A stretch of DNA of 64,000 bases from Aplectana chamaeleonis (Eukaryota > Nematoda > Chromadorea > Rhabditida > Cosmocercidae): NCBI GenBank assembly GCA_029168955.1, contig JAPDOI010000117.1:1665241-1729240 (forward strand). The letters are read 5' to 3'. Positions 44,401 through 53,483 of this stretch are shown piece after piece. Under the pieces are notes generated by a model. It ran no database searches. It was not told the DNA's origin and saw nothing but the letters and a program-made list of their open reading frames with translations. The position numbers and the translations under genes were made by a program. Numbering within the stretch: position 1 is the first letter of the stretch; every line of letters begins with the position of its first letter.

Positions 44401-47400
44401 CCGGCCAAATGGTGCTTCAGTGGGCGGAATTAGTGGTAGTCGGAGGGGGCGAGGTCCGGGGAATACGGCGGATGGGCAACCGTCTGCTAGCCGAGCGTCG
44501 CCAACTTCTGCTGGGTCTCCTTCGCCACGTGGGGGCGCGCGTTGTCGTGCAGCAGGTGGACCGAGGCCCGTCGGGGACGCTTTTCTCGGATTCCGGCGGC
44601 TAGTTTCTCGAGCTGATCGATGAAAATGGAGGCGGTGACCGTCCTGCCTTGCAGGAGCAGTTCGGAGTACAGCATGCCCTTGGTGTCCCACCAGCAGCAG
44701 AGCATGATCTTCAGCGGGTGCAAGTCGGCTTTCGGCGTCGTCGGCGGCTCTTCTCCGCGCGGGATCCAGACGGCACGGCGGGCGACGTTGTCGTAGAGGA
44801 CCCAGCTCTCGTCCCCAGTGACCAGGTCCTCGAGAAACTTCATGCGATGCGGACGAAAGAGGAAGGACTGGGAGGCCGCCACGCCGCTCTGCTTGTTGGC
44901 GTAGGTCAGACGGTGGGGGATCCAACGGACCAGAACTTTGTGGTAGCCGAGAAAGTTGAGTCGATTGCGGATGGTGGACTTGCTGCAGCCGAGCGTCGTC
45001 GCCAGTTCACGGGTGGCGGCTTCCGGCTTCTCCTTGAGACAGCGACGGACTTCGTCATCATCCACCGTGCAAGGCCTCCCACTGTGCTCCCTGTCCTCGA
45101 GGCTCGTGTCCCCGCTCTCGAAACGATTGAACCAGCGGCTGACTGTGCGTTGGGACACTGCATCCTCCTTGCACGCTCTGCAGATGTTGGCGACCGCGGT
45201 GCCCGTGTCGTTGCCCAGCAGCCACTCGTAGTACACGAACGTACGAATTCGACCTTGGTCCATTTTAGCTTGTACTGGTAGCTAGACGCGGTGACTGCGC
45301 CTTATATACCCCTAGCGTAGAACTTTGGAGAACCTTCTAGAAGGTTCTTATACTTGCCTGATATTTTAACACTTCTAAGGAAAATTATAGAATACTGAAA
45401 ATCCTTGGACAGGAATTATTGGACGGCCTCCAAGATTTCATTTATTTTGATTTCACGAAAGCTTTTGATAAGGTTCCCTTTGATAAGCTCATTTCGAAAC
45501 TTCTGTCTCTCAGCATTCACCCTAGGATAGTCAAATGGATAAACAACTTTATAACTGGAAGATCCTTCCAAGTAAAAATTAATGATTCATTTTCTCAATC
45601 ATATCCAGTTACCAGTGGCGTACCACAAGGCGGTGTCCTCTCACCAATTCTTTTTAGTTTGTATATCTCAGATATTCCTGATCTGAGGAGTAGCTTCAGT
45701 GTTTCTTGCAAAATGTTTGCCGATGATATCAAGATTTACAAAAACATTGTTAACACCGACGATTGCATCGCTATACAATCGGCAGTCAATTCAATCGCTG
45801 ATTGGTCAGAAAAATGGCAGCTCCCCCTGTCAGCCCCTAAGACTAAGGTGCTTCATCTTGGTGATCCCGTTGATAGACACATACATATATTACCTTGGTG
45901 AGCTGGAGCTCAATAGCTCTAGCACATTGCGAGATTTAGGATTCATACTGGACGAACAGATTAGCTTCACTGAACACTGTCAAAAGATTGCTAATAAAGC
46001 AGATAGAGCCATACGAAATCTGTTCAAAGCTCTATCAACAAAGTCAACAGAGCATCTTATACTAGCTTACAAATCATACATTCGCCCCCTAGTGGAGTAT
46101 GGTACGACGGTGTTTAACTCTGTTTCTAAACGTTGTACTCAGAAACTTGAATCAGTTCAAAACAACTTCACTAGAAAGCTCTGGATTCGCCTACATGGAT
46201 ATGATTACGCTTCAATTCCTTCAGCTTCTGTCCGTAACAGTTTATTCAAACTTCCCACTCTGCTTTACCGTAGAAGGAAGTATGATCTCATTATGGTGTA
46301 TAAATTGATCACCGGGAAAATCCATGTTCCCCTTAATGATTTTTACACGCTCTCCCACTCAACCACTAGAGGTGGGCTGGTTAAACTGGGTTTTGCAACA
46401 GCCAAAACTCGTATGAGGGCCTCATTTTTTCACGCAGAGAGCTGGGTCTGAATTTTTGAAAATTTCGAAGAAATATCCTAAACCAACCTCACTAGCGTAG
46501 TTCAAAAAGCTTGCCGACAAGTACCTAAAAGAGACTGCCTGAGGCTCAACACAACCCTGGTCGTTTATCGGATAATTTTTCAGCATGATTTGTCAATTGT
46601 GTCTGTGTCCGTTTAACTTTTTGTATTTCATGTTTCCCGCGTGGTTCCCCACGCATGAATAAATAAATAAATAATGCTTTTTCGAATGTCCGAAATTTAA
46701 AAAAATAGTCGCATATTGCAAACTTTCGAGTATCCGAATTTTCGGCCATAGTGTGATATTATGCTTTTTCGAATATCCGACTTTTAGCATATAGTCGAAT
46801 ACTGGACTTTTTTGGATATCCGTCTGTTTGACTGTAGTCGGATTTTTTACTTTTTCGAGTTTTTGACTCTCGAGAATTCGGCTTCTTCACTATAGTCGGA
46901 TATTATGCTTTTACGAATATCCGACTTCTAGAAAATAATCAGATATTGCAAATTTTCGAGTATCCGAATTTTCGGCCAAAGTAGGATATTATGCTTTCTC
47001 GAATATCCGACTTCCAGAATATAGTCGATAACTGCACTCTTTCGAATATCCGTCTTTTTGAGTGTAGTCGGATTTTGGGCGTTCTCGAATTTTCGACTCT
47101 GGAATATTCGACTTCCTGACTAAAGTCGGATCATATGCTTTTTCGAATATCCGAAAACTTCTAAAAATAATCGGATATTGCGAATTTTCGAGTATCCGAA
47201 TTTTTGACTGTACTCGGATTTTGGACTTTTTCGAAATTTCGACTCTCGAGTACTCGTCTTCTTCACTATAGTCGGATATTATGATTTTTCGATTGTCAGA
47301 TTTTTAGAAGATAGTGTGCTTCTCTGGGCCGAATTCCGGTCCGCAATTGCGTCTCGACACGCTTTGCGGCCGCGCGCATTCGAATCGGAAGTTTCCGGCG

Positions 47401-50400
47401 CCGCAGCCGCCGATCTGTTGACTCTGGGTGGGTTTTAGAAACTGGAAAGTAAACCAAATTGGAAAAAACTGAATGAAAAAGTCATCTCGAGTCGGGTTTG
47501 GTGCTTGGAACTCGACTGACTCCAGCGCGTGCGGCCGCAAAGTGTGTCGAGACGCAATTGTGGACCGGAATTTGGCCCAGATAAGCACAGTAGTCAGATA
47601 TGGCAAATTTTCGAGTATTGAAATTATTGCAATTCGACTTCTTGACTATAGTCGGATATCACTTTTTTCTATTTATCCAGTTTCCTAATGGAAATTCGGC
47701 TTTTCTATCTGATTAGAACAGTCAGATCACCCTTCGGTCCGCAGTGCACCATGTGAACCTTCGTTCGAAAAGAAGTCAGAGTACGTCTATAATTGCGCAA
47801 AAGGGGGCCGAAAACATATAAATAATCTATTTTTGTTAAGGAAACGTGTGCGGGCGTTGTGATGTTATGCAATTACTATGAGGATGGCACGCAGAAATGT
47901 GACGAGTTCTTTCCCACGGAGAGCGGTGGCTATAAGTACTATGGAAAGATGTTCGTGAACAACAAAAAGGTAGGTGTAAAGTCGTTTCGAATAAAACTGT
48001 CCGCTTACGCGGTTGACGTGCGTCTCGAGCGGCCGTTGCGAAAGCGTTAACCGAACTTGTATTCGATTAGTAGGAACAATAGACCAAAAAGGGAATAACT
48101 TCCCAGTCAGCTGTTAACAGCCGTATTAAGTCACGTCCGAAAAGTGTCTGCGTCGGCCACTCGACACGCACGCCATACGTGTCAGCGGACGGTCCCATTC
48201 GCACAGACACCAAGGCCAGAGTTATACTTAGGAGAAGGAGAAGCTGACTTCCTCCAAGTGCACATTCATTTCAGGTCGAACACCTTGACCAGCACGACAT
48301 CTACACGCTAGAAATTCTGCCCGATGGCTGCTCTAACTCCATTCTAACACGACTCGCTCACTGCACCACGCTATGCAGCCGGACAAGGCAGTGCCAAAGT
48401 GGAGCGGAACGAATGGTTCTCCGCCTACTAAAAGTGGATGCAGGCGTTAGAGGCGGTTAGTTACAAATTCATAGCACACTGTCCGTCGCTTGAACTACTC
48501 GGAAAATAGGTAGCAGACTGACCACTGGTAATCAAGTCCTTTGCGGGCGATACGCCAGCAAAGTTGCGGAAGCGGATCGCTGCCCATCGTAAAGCAGCTC
48601 GCCGGGCGGATCGCTGCCTCTCGTTGTCTCAACGGGCGGATCGCTGCGTTTTGGCGGGCTGATAGCGACACCTGGGAAGGTTGATCAAGCTAGCGGGCGA
48701 ATCGCCGGCAAGCTCTAAAGCGACGATCCGCCCGCAACCTGCCAGCCATCCGCCCGCAAGGGCTTTGATAGCCAGCGATCCGTCCGGTCAAATTTTACGT
48801 GATGAAACTTGTAAATCATTGACGAGTTTTTCTCTAGTATCAGTATCATGCGCAGAGTAAGCAGATCGAAGCTGGTTTAAAAGGCGCTCCATCGCTCTGA
48901 ATGCTCACTCGGTATTTCGAGGCCGATCCTAGAAGGTGACTTCAAGTCACCTTTGAGGGATTACTTAGAAGCCGGAGAACAAGTTTTGGCAGCTGAGGGG
49001 ATGGTCCCCTTGGCTAAGGGGGGGAGGTGGTCCCGCACACGGAGCACCGTGGTGGGAAGCATCGGAATAACCCACATGTGGCATCGAGGGCGGATCACTG
49101 GCTAATGGCTAGTGGATCGCTGGCTAGTGGCGGGCGGATAGCTGGCTACTGGCGGGCGGATGGCGGGGGGATGTCGATCCGCCCGCCAAAAGTCAGCGAT
49201 CCGCCCGCACTTAATGTCTGAGTAGGTAGGGATGTTGATTGAATCCACTGCGCGGGAGCAGTTCGGCTAGCACACATGACTCACGCGGCGGAAAAACGCT
49301 AATAACGCGATACATGATTTACGCGTTGTCGTTGGAGCGTGTTAGCCGAGCACCAACTATTTTTTTTCGCCAGAGGCCCACGGCTCGAGCGCTAATGACG
49401 ACACGCGCGCAGCGGTTTCCCGTCGCGCGCTTCACGTGCGCCAGCCAAATTGCTGCTCTGTGGATTCGATCAATATCCCAACTAGGTGAGCGTTCCTCAG
49501 AACAGGCTTATACTTCTCCGCGGCGGTTAGCGCTTAGTGTGAAGAGCATGTCGGTTTGGAGATGGTTTGGTAGACCACAGGGAAGCATACCTCGAAGGCG
49601 TAGTCCAACCTCAGAATCGCTTTTCTGTTTTTTTTTACCATTCTCGAAACGGTCCCGCACTGATTCCAATGACATCCGTGTTTATTCTCTGTGAGAAAAC
49701 TGAACCCCATCGAAATTAAAGTCTGTCCGGATGGAACAGTCCGCCCACGCGGTCAGCGTGCGTATGTAGCGGCCGTCGCAAAGGCATCATTTCCGATGAG
49801 CCTTCTCACGGCTGCGAACAGCTGATTGGCATATCAATCACAATTCGTCAAGTTTACCGGCTAATCGAATCACAAGTTCAAAAAATGCTCTTGCGACACG
49901 CACGCTGGCCGCGTAGGCGGACAGCATTTTTTGGACGGATCTTATGTCCAACCACATTTCCTTGTCATAAGTCACAAAAATGGATTGGGTGAGACTGTCT
50001 TAGATAAACATCAAGCGACTGCTGTCGCTTGGTAGTTTATATTGACCGCACAGTTGATTAAAAACAAATAGAGGATTGCGGTTAGGACTCGCATCTGCAT
50101 TCAAACTACGGTAGAATCTGGCACTTTTGCCAGATTTTCGTCATCGATCGGCGCCACAGCTGATATTCTCGTGAGCAGAGAGACGACGGTTGGCGCCGAT
50201 CGATGAAGAAATTTGGCGAAGTGCCAGATTCTACCGTAATTTTAGTGCGAGTCCGCAACCGCACCATGTCCCTTTAACAGTGCGGTCAACGGCATACAAG
50301 CGATCTGGAGAACTTTTGGTCTGATAAAGCTTGTTGGAACTTTTAGAGGAGGGCAGCTGTTGGGCGTCGTAAGCGGAGCCGGTGTGGGTCGAGCTGGTAC

Positions 50401-50455
50401 ATTCATTGCGATCGATCAAGTCTGTAACCGACTGTTCAAAGGACTCGACGCTTCT
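32457..50455 (+). CDS. Receptor-less protein tyrosine phosphatase-like protein, catalytic Cys replaced by Ser (3' end not found)
   Basis: Ten exons: 32457-32468, 32538-32660, 39934-39984, 40045-40150, 40230-40333, 40387-40482, 40664-40738, 47841-47969, 48275-48455 and 50349-50455. Reading phases agree at every join, giving 328 residues without a stop. The start (MSAP) is followed by a Lys/Thr-rich tail typical of nematode phosphatases. Conserved motifs follow in order: ERNRFPEIQCLDETRIVL, TYIHANRV, YVLTQGPKDNSIEDFWRMIF, GVVMLCNYYEDGTQKC and YTLEILPDGCSNS. The phosphate loop reads VVSGAGVGRAGTFIAID where HCSAGIGRTGTFVAID is usual, so the nucleophilic Cys is Ser and the preceding His is Val. 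The WPD-loop region in exon 9 is also degenerate. It probably binds phosphotyrosine or partners without hydrolysis, or is decaying. The exon with the Q-loop was not found before 56.3 kb. Confidence 0.8.
33050..33480. repeat. Tandem repeat, 142 bp unit, three copies
   Basis: 'ccgcaatgactctcctgat' recurs at 33101, 33243 and 33385, an exact 142 bp period. Each unit carries ggagggaaaccccgggtagg and a poly-G tract. It lies in the second intron of the phosphatase-like gene. An inverted pair flanks the following region: ctcaggtactcaggacgacg at about 33513 and its complement at about 34125. Confidence 0.85.
34518..34680. mobile_element. Miniature element with a possible 10 bp target duplication
   Basis: Inverted arms aaataccgtgcggtaccaat (left) and aaataccgtgcggtaccgat (reverse-complemented right). 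GCTGGTAATA occurs directly outside both ends (34508-34517 and 34681-34690). A 9-10 bp duplication would suit a Mutator-like element. Confidence 0.7.
35348..35823. repeat. Inverted repeat with G-rich arms
   Basis: The left arm (35348-35480) reads ccccggtcagagttggtgct, then a C-rich run, then cgatacgtatgtttaaaatg; the right arm (about 35685-35823) is its complement. On the plus strand the right arm contains many G-runs within 60 bases (gggtgggtgttggagggtgt onward, 35740-35790). Spacer is about 200 bp. Part of the arm resembles neither neighbouring family. Confidence 0.8.
36271..36323. other. Perfect 17-base hairpin
   Basis: ttccaccaggacgccag (36271-36287) and ctggcgtcctggtggaa (36307-36323) are exact reverse complements separated by 19 bases. 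The surrounding GC-rich block (about 36000-36330) is otherwise unexplained. Confidence 0.8.
36916..39634. mobile_element. hAT-like element, ~2.7 kb, CAGGGGTGGTAGTAA ends
   Basis: Left end CAGGGGTGGTAGTAAATGGG then gtgttaaacgcgagt; reverse-complemented right end CTGGGGTGGTAGTAATTGGG then gtgttaaacgcgagt. Further gttaaacgcgaa copies lie inside the right end. No transposase was recognised. The longest internal plus-strand frame (37275-37637) encodes a hydrophobic segment of the signal-peptide kind (FFKFSLLILILVIF) but no known domain. Lies in intron 2 of the phosphatase-like gene. Confidence 0.65.
40739..41742. other. Start of the 7.1 kb intron 7, with a foldback element
   Basis: Within this part, 41163-41493 forms an inverted repeat: gtagatcaaaaactccaaaa at the left and gtagatcaaaaacggcagaa in reverse complement at the right. 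Both arms contain ggggcgctgaa followed by atgaggt, a block also found in the ACAAGGGAA-ended elements at 52-59 kb. The plus-strand frame at 41160-41351 is a by-product. Confidence 0.65.
41743..41910. repeat. GCGGGCGGATCGCTG module, copy 1
   Basis: A block 'ggactgaccgctgacaatca ... cgggcggatcgctgcgtttc ... gctagcgggcgaatcgccgg' is matched over ~170 bp by 48535-48720. Confidence 0.7.
42486..43052. repeat. 144 bp satellite, left block
   Basis: Units are built from tcgaatatccgacttt and tagtcggatattatgc. The landmark ttatgcttttt is at 42581, 42725 and 42869, an exact 144 bp spacing, then at 42944 after a 75 bp short unit. The array resumes at 46672 on the far side of a LINE insertion. Confidence 0.85.
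44177..45431 (-). mobile_element. mariner element, 1255 bp, inserted in the LINE
   Basis: Terminal repeats share AGG..GT.CAATAATTC.TGTCC: the left begins CCAGGTTGTTCAATAATTCT, and the reverse-complemented right begins GGAGGCCGTCCAATAATTCC. The left target TA is at 44175-44176; the right copy has become AA (45432-45433). Removing the element restores continuous LINE coding across the site, which confirms both boundaries. GC-rich coding contrasts strongly with the AT-rich LINE. Confidence 0.9.
44250..45263 (-). pseudogene. mariner transposase with two nonsense codons
   Basis: One uninterrupted frame of 338 codons from ATG (45263) to TAG (44250), close to the usual ~345 residues. It has the paired helix-turn-helix N-terminus, the WIPHRL linker motif (WVPHEL type) and the D,D34D catalytic triad: D in TGDESW, D in HDNARPH and D in SPDLAPSDYH, the last two separated by exactly 34 codons. 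Stops at 44487-44489 (TAG, probably from the Trp usually found here) and 44430-44432 (TAA, where Leu is usual) break it; there are no frameshifts. It is inactive but young. Antisense and out-of-frame frames of 210-216 residues over the same region are shadows. Confidence 0.9.
46672..47313. repeat. 144 bp satellite, right block
   Basis: This continues the array left at 43052. The ttatgc landmark occurs at 46759, 46903, 46989, 47133 and 47278, with spacings of 144, 86, 144 and 145. Thus full units alternate with short ones. The array is split again at 47314 by a TA-flanked miniature element and its last unit continues at 47591-47670. Confidence 0.85.
47314..47590. mobile_element. TA-flanked miniature element (CTGTGCTT family), copy 2
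   Basis: TA (47312-47313), then GTGTGCTTCTCTGGGCCGAA; right end ggcccagataagcacag, then TA (47591-47592). The arms share ggtccgcaattgcgtctcga with copies 1 and 3. It is inserted in the satellite. Confidence 0.85.
47990..48200. mobile_element. Miniature inverted-repeat element, CTGTCCGC family, copy 1
   Basis: Left arm ctgtccgcttacgcggttga then cgtgcgt; reverse-complemented right arm gaccgtccgctgacacgtat then ggcgtgcgtgtcgag. It fills most of intron 8 of the phosphatase-like gene. The second copy is at 49720-49945. Confidence 0.65.
48535..49215. repeat. Cluster of GCGGGCGGATCGCTG-type modules
   Basis: About fifteen short blocks of the form cgggcggat(c)gctg, in both orientations (gatccgcccgc and complement), occupy 48535-48790 and 49085-49215. 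The first part is a copy of 41743-41910 (gactgaccactggtaatcaa, gctagcgggcgaatcgccgg). This is intron 9 DNA. Confidence 0.75.
49229..49479. mobile_element. Miniature inverted-repeat element, copy 2 of the 15847 family
   Basis: Left gggatgttgattgaatccac and reverse-complemented right gggatattgatcgaatccac. Interior cgcggcggaaaaacgct / cgcgcgacgggaaaccgct blocks match the copy at 15847-16078. Confidence 0.75.
49720..49945. mobile_element. Miniature inverted-repeat element, CTGTCCGC family, copy 2
   Basis: The left has tccgcccacgcggtcagcgt then gcgtatg; the reverse-complemented right has tccgcctacgcggccagcgt then gcgtgtcgca. An aaaaaatgct block lies near the right end. Confidence 0.7.
50037..50295. 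mobile_element. Inverted-repeat element ending ~54 bp before a phosphatase exon
   Basis: Outer arms tattgaccgcacagttgatt / tgccgttgaccgcactgtta (reverse complement), then inner arms acggtagaatctggcact on both sides and catcgatcggcgcca near the centre. It is close to a full-length hairpin, lying just upstream of exon 10 (50349). Confidence 0.8.
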
Positions 50456-50874
50456 GTGAGTGCTTTTCTAAGTGTATAATGTGAAAATGTAAACCCAACA
50501 GCTGTGAACGATGGATAATCTGGGTAGTCTCTGGATGCCAAAGCGCGAAGAAACTGACGGAAAAATGCGAGGCTTAAAGACCGCTACTGTCCCTGGCGAT
50601 TAATAGATGGAACAGTCATAAGAGCTAGGGCTCGATCGTTTTGGGGCCTGAATAGAGTTCCGCAGCTAAAAGGCATGAAAAGCATAGCTGCTAGTTGGCT
50701 GCGATTTGCAATAACACCACCAACCTTCACCTTTAAGGCAGCAGGTGAGGAGGAGGAACCTTCACCATTGAAAAACCAGTGAGACAACCGGTGAAACGCC
50801 CTCAGAATAGAAGTGACTCCAACACCATGTCATACAAGATCACTGTCGTTTCAGTATTGCTTTTAGGTGTGCTG
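50456..50874. other. Downstream of last recognised phosphatase exon
   Basis: I searched this stretch, and on to 56.3 kb, for the Q-loop exon (QT..QY type) and did not find it. A degraded solo end of the GGCCCGAATAGAGTCC foldback family is at about 50641 (ggggcctgaatagagttccg). Confidence 0.4.
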
Positions 50875-51775
50875 AGATTTCGTCCATAACTTTTTTGTGC
50901 TTAGAGATAGACCTTTGGTGAAGGTTGTTTACCAGGAATCCAGTATATAGCTGCATCAGAATCAAATGAAGCGTTTTCTGTTTCCAAAAATCCAATCCTT
51001 TCTTTTCCAGTGCCGATTCTTCAGTTTGATAAAGTGCATTTTTTCGCCTTAGAAAGCGTACATGTTTCGTCCCATAACTCTTTCGTGCCTTCTGGACCTT
51101 TAGTGAGGGATTGTTTTCGGAATTTCGATGGAATCCTGCGTCTGACTGAAGTGTTTCCAGTTTGGAAAATGTTTCTTCGATCCCTAGCTAATCCTATTTG
51201 ATTTTACGGAAAACACTGGTAATATAGTTTCTATAACTTTCTTACTCCGTTGAGAGGATTTGCATAGTTACAAACAGATCTCGTTTTAAAATCTACGTAG
51301 GGTTTCTCTGCGTCGAATGGTCGAATGATATGTCGAGTTCCTAACTTTGCTCGCACAATAAGCCAGCCAGGTCGGTGGAGCCAAGCTCCATAGTTACCTC
51401 CATAGGGTGCTCTCGCCTCTATGGTTTAAACGAGAGACGCAGAGTCCTGCTGGAGCCAACAACGGGGCTCGGCTCCTCCGACCGGGCTGGATTATGGAGC
51501 TAGCAGATTCAGGAACCCGATATATCATTCGACGCAGAATTTCACATACATTTCAGAAACAACCTTCCCCAGAACACTATCTTCAACGGGTTAAAGAGTT
51601 ATAGTGCGAATAGCACCTGTGTTTCGTAAATAAGAATAATGCTAAAAGATCGAGAAAATAGTTTTTCAACCTGGAAACATCAGTCGACGTCGCAGGAATT
51701 ATAGCGTGTGGATTCTGAAATACTACCTTTACCACAGGTCTATCTCCAAGCACAAAAAGTTATGGACAAAAAACC
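50875..51775. mobile_element. Foldback element, ~0.9 kb, with an inner inverted pair
   Basis: Left ccataacttttttgtgctta then gagatagacct; reverse-complemented right ccataactttttgtgcttgg then agatagacct. A partial further copy of the right end is at about 51895-51950. Inside, 51300-51545 is another inverted repeat (ctgcgtcgaatg, gtcggtggagcc and complements). No gene is seen. Confidence 0.65.
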
Positions 51776-52397
51776 GATAATTTCAGGCGAAAAAAATTCA
51801 CTTTATAAACTGAAATCGCCTGGAAGATGGGGAACGTATTTTTGAAACTGAGAACGCCATTTGATGCAGAATTATATGCGGATTCCAGAAAAACCTTCAC
51901 CGAAGGTCTATCTCTAAGCGAAAAAAAGTGTTATGGACGAAAAACCGGCACTGACACCCACCCATTTTTGAAACTGGCTTGCATGAGTGTTGGGTCACTT
52001 TCATTCCTTTTCGTGGTGTTTCACCTAGTGTCACCCGTTTTCCAAATGGTGTAGGTTTGCCACTTCACCTGCCCAGGGGTGAAGGTTGGTGGAGTACATG
52101 GCTCCAATCAACGAAGCTGTGTCCATCGCGTGCTGTTGCGGCTCTTCACGGACTGTAACCGGGTTCTTTGAGACGAAAAGATACCTCTTTGGCATCACGT
52201 GGCTATCAGCCACTGAACTGGTTTGACCCGAATTCGTTAGCATTTTAGGTCAAAGACGTAGCACTCGAAATACGTAAACAACGGGCGCATGCCATTTCAA
52301 ATGAATTGCAATACTTTTTCATATACTCGACAGTACTCGACTACATACGAGTGAGTTTCTTTTTGCGTCTAGTGACGTTTTTCTCCTCTTTAGTCTA

Positions 52398-53483
52398 ACA
52401 AGGGAACCACAATAAGTCATAGTGACCATTCCAAGTGAAATTTACTTTTCTAGAACCATTTTCGGACGAAAAGTCCGAATATGCCCATCGCAGCTGCCTA
52501 GACCCACTCTGAAAAAAGTTATGAGCGTTTTTTAAAGCTTCGCGGCAAGGTAAGGTTACCCCCCATGGAATTTTTAGGGTGTTTTTAAATTTTCTCCTGA
52601 TTTCGCTAAAAACATGTATGTTGGGGTAATCTGGGACGCTGAACACGAATCTGGGGTTTGTTTGCCCAAATTTTAAGGTTTACTGTAGGTTACGGTAGGT
52701 AACATGCCATTTAGGAGACAAAACCTTCCTCAATATTCCGATAATCGACAAATGGACATCAAATTCGTATTCAGCACCCCAAATAACCCCCACATAGAAA
52801 CTTTGAGACAAATCTGAGACTTTGACCAAACTACCGTATACCCACCGTAATCTACCCTAAGCTGCCAAAAATCGATAAACCGACATCAGATTCGTGTTCA
52901 GCACTCCAAATAACCTTCAGAAGAATGATGTGAGCCACATCTGTCGTCACATTCCGGAAATCGTCAAAAGTCGCAATTTGCCATCAAATTCTCCCCCGAT
53001 GGGAATATGCGAACGAATACAGTCGAAAACTTCGGAAAATCGATAAATGAGTCTCAGATTCGTGATCAGCGCCCCAAATAACACCCCAGAGCGAATTTTT
53101 AGTCAAATCTGGAATACTTTTCTAAAACGCTTCGAGAGCCCTCTGATTGGTATAAATAAACGCCCAACCGCAAATCCGTACAGGTCCAAAACGCTGTTAG
53201 TCTGCGCAAAGTTTGGAAAATGTTCCTTCAACCTAACTTTGCCTAGTGGGGTAGTTTTGGACGCTGAACACGATTATGAGGTCAGTTTCCGGATTTTCGT
53301 AAAAAATAATGCACTTTTTGGAGGGTACAAAAAGTACGAAAATCGGAGAAAAATACCTATAACTTTTTTCAGAGTGGGTCTAGGCAGCTGCGATGGGCAT
53401 ATTCGGACTTCTCGTCCGAAAATGGTTCTAGAAAAGTACATTTCATTTGGAATGGTCACTATGACTAATTGTGGTTCCCTTGT
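52398..53483. mobile_element. ACAAGGGAA-ended element, 1086 bp, copy 1
   Basis: Left ACAAGGGAACCACAATAAGT and reverse-complemented right ACAAGGGAACCACAATTAGT. The ~105 bp arms run through ggacgaaaagtccgaatatg and cgcagctgcctagacccac. Copy 2, of almost equal length, is 58316-59402. The interior contains ggtaacatgccatttagga and several cagcgccccaaataac blocks. It has no transposase. Confidence 0.85.

Larger units (their letters stand above)
43080..46451 (+). pseudogene. LINE endonuclease/reverse transcriptase remnant
   Basis: Segment 1 (43080-44158, in-frame from 43055) begins with the endonuclease C-terminal SDH motif (GSSDHSRVSFYIP) and reaches reverse transcriptase blocks NYRPISMTSVFARVFERIL and FGFRAGRSTE. 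A one-base frameshift near 44135 leads to MEDWTKALDRKINV, which the mariner splits at a TA (44175). Coding resumes at 45434 as DFIYFDFTKAFDKVPF, then SGVPQGGVLSPILF and the catalytic FADDIKIY. A second frameshift near 45885 leads to ELELNSSSTLRDLGF and a terminal domain ending about 46451. It is non-functional; clade assignment is from motif style only. Confidence 0.85.
43053..46671 (+). mobile_element. 5'-truncated non-LTR retrotransposon (CR1/Jockey-like)
   Basis: It interrupts the 144 bp satellite: the left satellite stops at tcggatataatat and resumes after the element as atgctttttcgaa. The 5' part is missing and the first coding sequence is the end of the endonuclease domain. The 3' end is an (AATA)n tail at about 46657-46671, as expected of a LINE. 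Without its mariner insertion it would be about 2.36 kb. No coding capacity for mobility remains intact. Confidence 0.85.

Noticed and set aside
44649..45281. 210-residue plus-strand and 216-residue minus-strand frames over the mariner
   Set aside because: They are antisense or out-of-frame readings of the GC-rich transposase; the true frame shows D,D34D motifs.
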